A stretch of DNA of 64,000 nt from Rhipicephalus microplus (Eukaryota; Arthropoda; Arachnida; Ixodida; Ixodidae): positions 99,592,202-99,656,201 of the forward strand of contig NC_134701.1 in assembly GCF_043290135.1 (NCBI RefSeq). The letters are read 5' to 3'. The translations under genes were made by a program, and so were the position numbers. Positions within the stretch are counted from its first letter, which is position 1, and every line of letters begins with the position of its first letter. Shown in pieces: positions 56,406 to 64,000 of the stretch. Below the pieces are notes generated by a model that worked only from the letters and a program-made list of their open reading frames with translations, was not told the DNA's origin and did no database searches.

Positions 56406-58129
56406 AATATATTTCTTCACAATAATACGTTTCTTCGCAGTAGCAATGGGTGCGAACACTGGAAAGTTTCACGACGAGTTTCTCTTCCGCTGACCTACGT
56501 TGTGAAAGTGAACTACATTCTCACGTTCTTCAAAATATAGCAAGAGCTGTCAACAAAAAACCTTATATTTGCAACACGAGCAGTGCGATAGGCAGCTGCA
56601 ATGAGCGTGAAAAGTTTGTCGAGAAAGCACCACCCACCAAAAGCAATCTAGTTTCATAAAGCTGAGCTTAAAGTTAAGCATAACCATATGTCCCAGAATG
56701 TCGCGAGAACTAAGCCGGAGGAAACGATCCTGACGAGCAGAGCATCGAGGAGAGAAATATGCACTAACAAAAAAAGAACAGAACACGTACACTTTTTAGC
56801 ACAAATCCAGGAAGCTTGTTTGCTTGCGAGATAATGTCACTGTGTGCCCTTTTTGCACGGTTCAGTGTCTGTTTACAAAAACAGGTGCTGTTATCAATTT
56901 TTGTAGCAGCGCCTCATAGTGCGGGTAAACACAGTTATTTCTCTATAGAAATAAAGCCGTACATGCGATACAAAGAAAGGCGCAGCAGGAATAAGTTTTG
57001 ATTGTTGTGTGTTTTTCTTGAAAAGATGCGTCCATCTCATAAAAAGGTGTACGTAAACAAGCTTTATTAACACGCCCAGCCTATCTTTTTTAATCATAGG
57101 CGATGCTTCGAGAAGCTAATAAACGTAATTGTAATATTGGCCCTGTTTTATACAGTATTGACGTCATCCGATCATTCCTCACTATCTCGATGATGACTGC
57201 GCAAGCACGGGTGCATACCAAACGTCAAGTCTACGGAATTTAAGCTTTGGAATATAGCCGTTTCTACTGAAATCTTTGCAACATGGCATGAAAGTGTACG
57301 CTAATCAGATTGAAGAAAGCGTCGTCTGTTCTGGACATGCTATGATGAAACCAAAAGATATAAATAAGAAAATGGTCCGCCGAGCCAAAGGGGACAACGT
57401 AAAATAATCAAAAAAGACGCATATTGAAGAATGAATGATTGTGATGGCATACAAAACTGATTGGCAATTCACTCATATTGAAGATTTTGAGCATATAGTT
57501 TAGAGGGCGTCACTTGAGACCAGTCTCTGTGGCTTCAAATAAGTTATCCGCTTTATCAAGCTGATTTTTTTAAAAAACAACAATCTGCCGAGGCCAACCA
57601 GTTGCAGCTGCAGCTAAATTGATTCAGTCAATAACTTTCTTGCTCATTCTACTTTTATAATCCTCAATGCCCGCACAGTAGATATAGATCACAAGTGGTA
57701 GGGCTACAAACGCAACAGAATAGAGTAGAAGAGAACATAGTGTTAAAGGCAGAGTCCAAGAAACAACAAGCAATGAGACACGCAAAGGGCCACATATTAT
57801 ACGTCATTCAAAAAAATATGACACAGCACTCAATAAAAGCAAAGCCTCACATAAACATCTTTTGAAATGATAGAATTTTGAAAAAAACATCAAAGTGGTA
57901 GAGCACGGTTGATGTGGAGATTCTTTAGGTGCACTGGTGGGAGTAAGGAATATGAGGGTAGCAAAGTCTGCGTTCCCAAGGTAGTAGTGTTTGCACACCC
58001 AGCCAAGTTTTAGAAATAGTGTGCAGTCATGTTTGGAAAAGGCTAAAACAATCCCTTAAAAAGTGGAGTTATGCCTACAAATTTACGTTAACACCAGCAA
58101 CAGCAAGTTAGGCCGGGATAAGCCTACTT
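56406..58129. other. Unassigned; no gene seen
   Basis: About 1.7 kb of AT-rich DNA with short frames only. Confidence 0.45.
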
Positions 58130-58721
58130 TTACTAAGGAAGATTTGCGAATGCGTCATCGCACTCACATGACCGCGAATTGAGATGTCGATTACTTCCAA
58201 AGAGCTTCTTCAGCGGCAATTAGATGCTGGCAAAGTTTCGTATGAAGCGTCAAAAATATGAACACAGTCCTACAAAACTACGCAGTTCTTTGACAACCGC
58301 AGATTTGGGAAATTCAGGCACGGCCCGAGACTTGGCTGGAGCAGAAAGAATGCCAACCTTGGACACGACGTGTCTCAGGATCGTGAGTTGCCGTGCTGCA
58401 AAGCCACACTTCTTCAGATCTAGTTGCAAGCCAGCGTCGCTCACACGTGAGAAAACTTCTTTCAGATATTTTAGATGCGTGGGCAAATCCAGATTGAAAA
58501 GAAATACGTTGTTGAGGTAACACCAGCACGTCTATCATTTAAAGATGCACAAAATGGTGTTAATTATGCGCTAAAAAGTCGCAGCTGCATTACACAGACC
58601 AACCGGCATGACGTCAAACTTGTACAAGCCGTCGGGTGCGACGAAGGTGTTCTTCGATAGTGTCGTCAGCCATGGGTACTTGCCAGTACCCTGAGCACAG
58701 ATAAAAAGAAGAAAAAAAAAA
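58130..58721 (-). pseudogene. Ty3/gypsy pol: reverse transcriptase, second half
   Basis: Reading down from 58721: 'YLCSGYWQVPMADD' (motif A region), 'FVAPDGLYKFDVMPVGLCNA' (motif B, usually FVTPxGLYEFNVMPFGLCNA), then broken frames with stops ('INTIL'). Next is 'CYLNNVFLFNLDLPTHLKYL', where the catalytic YLDD is changed to YLNN (58508-58513), then 'EVFSRVSDAGLQLDLKKCGF', 'AARQLTILRHVVSKVGI' and 'VKELRSFVGLCSYF'. The remnant ends near 58130 with 'CECDDAFANLP'. Both loss of the two Asp and in-frame stops show that it is dead. RNase H and integrase are absent. Confidence 0.85.
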
Positions 58722-59390
58722 TTGCCCGCAGCTTCCCTCGGGGGAACACTGAGGAGGATGCGGACCATATAATTGGTTAACGGGGTGTTAAAGTGCGACT
58801 TACTTGGGTCGATGGCTAAATTGGTTAACGTGGTTGTGAAATGGGGTGTTAAATTGGGACTTACTTGGGTCGATGGCTAAATTGGTTAACGTGGTTGTAG
58901 GAGGGGGTGTTAAATGAGTGAACACGTACACACGTATGCGAAAGGGCGGCGCTGGTCGAAGGGACGTCGATCATTGTGTTTGTGGATTCGTTGGAATTCA
59001 TTTCACCGCGACCTTGGACGTCGACGCGCCGTACAAACCAACCGACGAGCGGCAACTGAGCGAGCGAGCGCCGACCTTGAGTATATATACAGCACGACGG
59101 CGCATGCACTGTCAGCTGTTGAATGTTCTCGAAGCGCGACGCCACATGCGCGTCCACTGGAGAATCAGGAGAATTGTAGATGTCGAACGCGGTGTGTAGA
59201 GGAGGAAGGGTGCACAGATGGTGGAGGAGTGAAGCGCGCGCGGTGTGTAGAGGAGGAAGGGATGCACAGATGGTGGAAGAGTGGGTGACGGCGCGACGGC
59301 GCATGCGCGCGGGTCAGCTGTTGAATGTTCGAGAAGCGGTGCGGACGGCGCGGACGGCGCACTACAAGGCGCGAGTATAAGATGCTCCGC
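58722..59390. mobile_element. GC-rich repeat inserted into gypsy RT
   Basis: It splits the RT between 'GAEF' and 'SSFYLCSG'. A possible short duplication 'aaaatt' lies at both edges (58716-58721 and about 59394-59399). The left part has two diverged ~65-bp tandem units ('gacttacttgggtcgatggc'). The right part has two copies of 'gaggaggaaggg..tgcacagatggtgga' (near 59200 and 59250) and two of 'gtcagctgttgaatgttc' (59108, 59311). 'gagtatatatac' (59080) and 'gagtataagatgctccgcat' (59373) look TATA-like. I cannot name the family. Confidence 0.6.
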
Positions 59391-59650
59391 ATCTAAAATT
59401 CGGCTCCGTGAAGGCTGTCAATCGTGTCATAGATGCGCGGCAGTGAATAAACATCCTTGCTAGTGATCCTATCGAGCCGTCTGTAGTTAACACAGAACCA
59501 CACAGAACTGTCTTTCTTCGCATCAAGAAGAACAGGAGACCCTCATGGACTGTCCGAGGGCCGAATAATGTCACGTCGGAGCATATTGCCACGTGCTCAA
59601 TATTTGCCGACGTTCAGCAGGTGCTACGTGATATGCACATTGCCGTAACA
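59391..59650 (-). pseudogene. Ty3/gypsy pol: reverse transcriptase, first half
   Basis: In broken minus-strand frames: 'IIRPSDSP', 'GSPVLLDAKKDSSVWFCVNY', 'RRLDRITSKDVYSLPRIYDT' and 'IDSLHGAEF'. These match the 'SPWASPVVLVKKKDGSxRFCVDYRxLN' start of gypsy RT. It continues after the insertion at 58722-59390. Confidence 0.8.
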
Positions 59651-60700
59651 GTAAATGGGCACCACTATAGAAGCGATGCGTAACCAGGGACGTGCCACCG
59701 ACAGGAATTCGCCCGACATCGAAAGAAGAATAATATTCTTGCAAGAGCTCCAGAAGCTGGAAACGCTAGACTGACGTAAGGTTGTCAGCAATGGAGAAGC
59801 CAAATACATCAGCAGACGACAGATGAGAAGGGGAAACAGTACTGATGGTGCTGTTTGCTGTGATAGCTGCGTTGCCCTGAGTGACTTGCACGGTCTCGAA
59901 GGTTCTAGCAATCCTTTCCTACTGCAAGCACTGTCGGATGGCAGAACTATTGCAATTGTGTTGAAGAGACCAGCGTAGTAGGCCTACACGGCCGTCGTCA
60001 AGCGTGGAGGCACTGTTGTATGATCTTTCACGAGAATCTTACTCAGTTTCGAGGGACTGTCTTCTGGCGTGTAAGAGTTCCGCCCCAGGATAACGTCATA
60101 AAAGCATGCGCGAACAATAATCAACTGGACGACATACAGAACGTCCTGAATGCGACGTGAGCCATGCACTTTGCTGTAGAATGATTACGATGTGAACTAG
60201 TGGTACAAAGGGACAACCCATAAGATGGCGTCGTCACTTCTCGGAGTAAGCGCAAAGTTTTACGTGCATTGCTGATACGGCAGCTCCAGTTTCAATAATA
60301 ACTGATGCACGAACACCGTCCACAAGCATGTTTTTGACACAGATGGGCTGCTCTGAGGGTTTTCGCAGTGCGGTAGCATAGCAGTTGTTGCATTGGGGAC
60401 TGCGACAAGTAGTTTGCTTGCTCGTGAGCTGCCGAACTTGGCCGCATGAGGTACGAAGAACGACGTCGTCGAGACGGCGACCATCGAGGAGCTAAGCGAG
60501 AGGACGGTGGCATATACGGCGATGCGTCGTGATAGGTTCGGCTGAGCTGGCCAGCGACAGCCGATGAAATGGAAGGCGGCTACACGCGAGGACAATAACG
60601 TGCTACGTGACCGGAGTAACCGCAGACAAAGTAGATGGGCAGCTGGGTGTCGGGTGTGCGCCTTCGGTTCGCCTGAATAGGTCTCGTCCATGTCGCACGA
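59651..60700 (-). pseudogene. Ty3/gypsy pol/gag: zinc knuckle, protease and linker
   Basis: The zinc knuckle near 60605-60645 reads 'YFVCGYSGHVARYC', so the first Cys of CxxCxxxxHxxxxC is Tyr (60631-60633). The protease near 60260-60330 reads 'MLVDGVRASVIIETGAAVSA', where the catalytic DTGA is ETGA (60291-60293). Downstream, 'YDVILGRNSYTPEDS' near 60090-60110 is the flap-side 'DVILGxDFL' block. The protease would cut the Gag-Pol polyprotein; both changes should abolish function. Frames are broken repeatedly. Confidence 0.7.
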
Positions 60701-61900
60701 GCCGACGGACGGAACAGTGGCTGGAAAGACTACAGGGCTAGCTGAAGCTGAGTCTCAGGGGTCGCATCAGGATATGGATCCGGCATACTCGTTGCAAAAG
60801 ACGCAGGTCGAGTGGCAGATTCGGCGTATGTCAGATGTGTGGGCGCTAGAACAATTTGAGGTGGCGTGGCGACATCTTACGTGTAAGTTCGAAGGGCAGG
60901 AGCCAGATGTTATTGTGGGCGGTACTCAGGTAAGACCTCTACTATTTCCTGCCCAACCACTCAGTTGATGGTAGCAAGAAGAGTAGTGGCTGATTGTTGA
61001 ACAGCTGCTGGATGGGCAAAAGCCAGAAGAGAAAACTTGCGCATGATTTTCTCAAGTGTGAAGGACTCGGGGTCTGCCAGCAACGCCACCTCGCCACAGG
61101 TGGCTTCAAAGCCAGCGAGCATTGTATTTCGTGGTGGGGAGCAACGGGTCATCGAACGCTGCCGGCGGAGGTGCTCGTAGCTCTGGCACAACGAGATTTC
61201 AGCCCCCACGCCGGAGTTTTTGGTGAGTGGCATCGTGAATGCATCATCGTCAATGCCTTTTCTGACTTTGGGAATCTTGTCAGACTCAGAGATTCTGTCG
61301 TTGGATTTTTTGCACTAGTCCAGGACATCTTCGATATAGCTGGTGAATGACTCACCGGCCTGCTGAGCGCGTTCGCTAAAGCGCTGCTCGGCTTGCAGCT
61401 TACGAATGGCAGGGCGGCCAAAAACGTTGATGACAACTGTCTTAAAATCACAAGTTGCGAATTCAGAGGCGTGGTTGTTGTACCACAAACCGGCTCCGCC
61501 CGCTAGGTAGAACACCAAGTTGGTCAACTTGCCGTTCTAGTCCAATTTGTTGGGGACGCTCACGCACTCGTAAATGGTGAGCCAGACCTCTACGCCAGTG
61601 CCATCTGCGCCAGTGAAGATGGGTGTATCGCAGATCCTGGGGACAATGGGTCAAGGAGGCGACATGGGAAGAGGAGTTTGCTGAGAGGCATCCTGGGGAA
61701 TGGTAGATGGCAGGGTACGTGATCGAAGCACAGAGGGTATCGAATGGGAGCACAGCGCTCTCATTCAACCTGTTAAGGTGTTTATTAACTGGCACTGAGT
61801 GATAAAGTGCTATGGCGACAGTCACGATCAAGCACGAACTCCAAGCGTCACCGGCATCCTTTCTGTGTAGAAACACCCGAAGGCACTCGAGGGTTCAACG
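60701..61900 (-). pseudogene. Ty3/gypsy gag (capsid region)
   Basis: 61315-61527 is open and reads 'NLVFYLAGGAGLWYNNHASE', 'NVFGRPAIRKLQAEQRFSE', 'RAQQAGESFTSYIEDVLD', the standard capsid section of tick gypsy Gag. It continues in shifted frames to about 60960 ('FMRKFSLLAFAHPAA' type text). Upstream, 61463-61876 holds broken N-terminal Gag sequence. No LTR was identified on either side, so the element is partial. Confidence 0.75.
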
Positions 61901-63044
61901 CAGTTAAAAGTTCGGAGTTTTTGCTACACCCTCATTGATGCTTCCTTTTTGTGTCACCAACGAATAAGGTTGAATTGCATTGCGCCATAATGTTTACTAA
62001 AGGCTGCCTATAGGAATTCCAGAGCAGCATTGGGTGCTGTGCAAAAAAACTTCAAGTCAATAATTTATTATAAGCTAACTTTACACATTGAAAGGGTAAC
62101 TATAGTATTTTTCTTGGTAACATTCCCAAACAATGGCGTTACTCATAAATAAATAACCTGCCGCTACAGAAAAAGCAGATGTGAAGGGAGTGACCAAATA
62201 TGGCACTTTTCTGAATTTTTGAAATATTGAACACAGTCCTCTAAACATCCTGTATGTACACTACACTCACTTGCTGTCGCCAACCTGTTTATTGTTCTTT
62301 AATGCTATGCCTACTACTTGCAGTTAGAATAAGGATCCTAAAGTTGACCTTCTCCATGTCTTCGCTCACTATTGCTGATGCTACACCATCCTATAGCATG
62401 GTATTGACAACTATGGTCGTGGAAGTCACCGCCGTAAGGACTACGACGTTGTCGGATTGTTCAGCACTCAGCACAGTCTATGAAACATGGTAAAAGAGTG
62501 TTTCTTGATGGTGCCTACCAATCACCAGTCATGGCTCTATTGTCGTCTGTTCGCAACTACGTTGGTTTATGACGTTTCAAGTGATGAGATACACGAAAGG
62601 TAATGTGGACTGACCTGTGGACGTCCTAATTGCTTGCTGGAATGCTTATCTACGTGTGCACGCCATATTCTACCACGCTTTGGTTACGTTCAGTGTTTTG
62701 TGGCCTTTAGTGAAAATTTCACCACATATTAAACCCCAATACGTTGCGAGGCACAAGCCAACAAGCTGTTTAAGGAGTTATTGCCTCTTTCTGAAGCTCC
62801 TTTAAGGAGCTTAAGGAGCTTTATTGAGCTCTATTTAAATCGATTCTTCAAGGTGCTTGAGCTAGAGCAAGGTCATGGACTAAATTTCGGATGTGCTGAG
62901 TAAGTAATTAGTTCATTTCTCTTATTCGAGACATCAAAATTATCACGAGTACACGATTAAAACTTGCACAACGAGCAATTTAGTTATTGAAAGACTCGGG
63001 TACATAGCGCTCCTATTTGTGGGAGCATAGGTTGGTGAACTTAC
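61901..63044. other. Unassigned; small AGGAGCTT palindromes
   Basis: No gene seen. At 62764-62831 the motif 'aaggagctt' and its complement repeat several times ('agctcctttaaggagct'). Confidence 0.45.
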
Positions 63045-63262
63045 TATATGGGTTGACTCATTCAGACTCACATCGAGCCATGAGTATGAGTGAGTCCGGT
63101 TGAGTAATAAGTTGACAAGTTGGAGTCAGAGTTAGTCACGTTGAAGAAAATTTTCGTGAGTCTGACTTCCAGTGAGTACGGCTCAGTAAAATTTTGCGTA
63201 GTCTTAGCGCGAGTGCGTCCAAAGCAAAAAAAAATATAATTTGAGTGACTGTGAGTGAGTTT
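63045..63262. repeat. Degenerate GAGTC/GAGTG repeat
   Basis: A diverged array of 'gagtc', 'gagtg', 'gagta' and complementary 'gactca' units ('gagtatgagtgagtccggtt'). I recognise the type from tick genomic DNA, but can give no family name. Confidence 0.75.
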
Positions 63263-64000
63263 AACTTTTTTGTATTTTTGTCGGCTTATGTTATGGTATA
63301 TTGATGAATTAAACTGAGGCCAGCATGTCGTTTTGATAGAATATTTCTAGGTATGATTAAGAAGCAATTTTGTCAGGCGCTGGTTTGAACAAAACTTTTT
63401 GTGTAAAATATTATATGAATACTCAGATTGTTTGCGTTAGAATATGACATAAATAAAAGATTGTATCACTGATGACACATTTTTGTAATTATGTCATATA
63501 CTGACAACACAACATCTCGCGCGATCGCAAAGATATCACAACGATTTCAATAAATGTATTCGTTCCACGATATTATTCGGAGGGAATCTGCTCCGGACCC
63601 GTAGTGAGGCGAGTGGAAAGTGAAAGCAAGGTCACGTGCGTGCTCTGCAGTCAGCTACCATATTTTGATATTGGTACAAAACACCCAAATACAAGTACAT
63701 GTATCTGACATGCTCTTTTCACTACCAGAAATTGATGTGGACAAATAAAGTGTAATAGGTAAGGCTAAAAATAGAAAATGTATAATCACTTTAAAGTTAG
63801 CGCTACAAACTACCTCACTAGAATGTCTTACGAGATGATGCCGCACTGATAGAAGACATGAAATGCTCGCTCTTTTGCGACCATTTTTAATCTTACTCGA
63901 TGTCCTCCTCTGTTTTGCTCGTGGTGTCAGTGTGGCTGAGGCAATTTGTGCCTTATGTTAGACTTTGGCCTGTGGTATTATGAAAGGGAGCTTGCTGAGC
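63263..64000. other. Unassigned; no gene seen
   Basis: AT-rich, with short frames only, up to the window edge. Confidence 0.45.

Noticed and set aside
60690..60968. 92-codon plus-strand frame
   Set aside because: It is antisense to gypsy gag, which is recognisable on the minus strand.

Overview
The window looks like intergenic or heterochromatin-like DNA from an ixodid (hard) tick. This is inferred from repeats: several copies of a tRNA-derived SINE that I recognise as the tick 'Ruka' family (tRNA-like head with A and B boxes, '...TGGGGTTTAACGTCCC...' body), tick-type I-clade and L1/Tx1-like LINEs, a GIY-YIG Penelope-like element, and recurring cgtc/cgtg minisatellite repeats. I find no convincing intact host protein gene. 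Almost every recognisable coding stretch is a decayed, truncated or interrupted transposable-element gene.

Layout. 1-5301: a minisatellite-bearing repeat, then the 3' half of an I-clade LINE on the minus strand. 5302-25077: the main structure, a ~19.8 kb imperfect palindrome with two ~9.7-9.8 kb arms around a 258-bp spacer. It is bounded exactly by a GGGCCCGGATTCAC-type terminus at both outer ends, with GGGGCCGAATTCAC termini at the inner ends. Each arm carries the same spliced remnant of a PIF/Harbinger (HARBI1-like) transposase, pointing inwards. A Ruka SINE sits only in the right arm and a 254-bp terminal tandem duplication only in the left, so the arms have evolved separately. 25078-33800: mostly unassigned AT-rich DNA with a 5'-inverted LINE, an ORF1 (gag-like) remnant, a head-to-head minisatellite foldback and a THAP/P-element-like pseudogene.

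33880-41890: a mosaic of a ~147-bp satellite, GC-rich inserts, GATA microsatellites, two cgtc-minisatellite repeats and two LINE 3' fragments, one with a clear 14-bp target duplication. 41970-47873: an L1/Tx1-like LINE whose ORF1 is split by a full-length Ruka SINE (15-bp target duplication), then an RNase H-bearing LINE fragment that begins at a 29-bp hairpin. 48356-53800: satellite/GATA tail, small LINE fragments and a truncated Ruka. 54400-56405: a nested stack, a CR1-like LINE interrupted by a Penelope-like element (12-bp duplication), itself interrupted by Ruka (13-bp duplication), next to a tRNA-like sequence carrying a 32-bp retroposed tail. 58130-61900: a decayed Ty3/gypsy gag-pol on the minus strand with lost protease and RT catalytic residues and a ~670-bp GC-rich repeat inserted in RT. 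61900-64000: unassigned, with a degenerate GAGT repeat.

The elements do not form a pathway. The value of the window is its insertion record: nested insertions with target duplications order the events, and the giant TIR-bounded palindrome is the most unusual feature.
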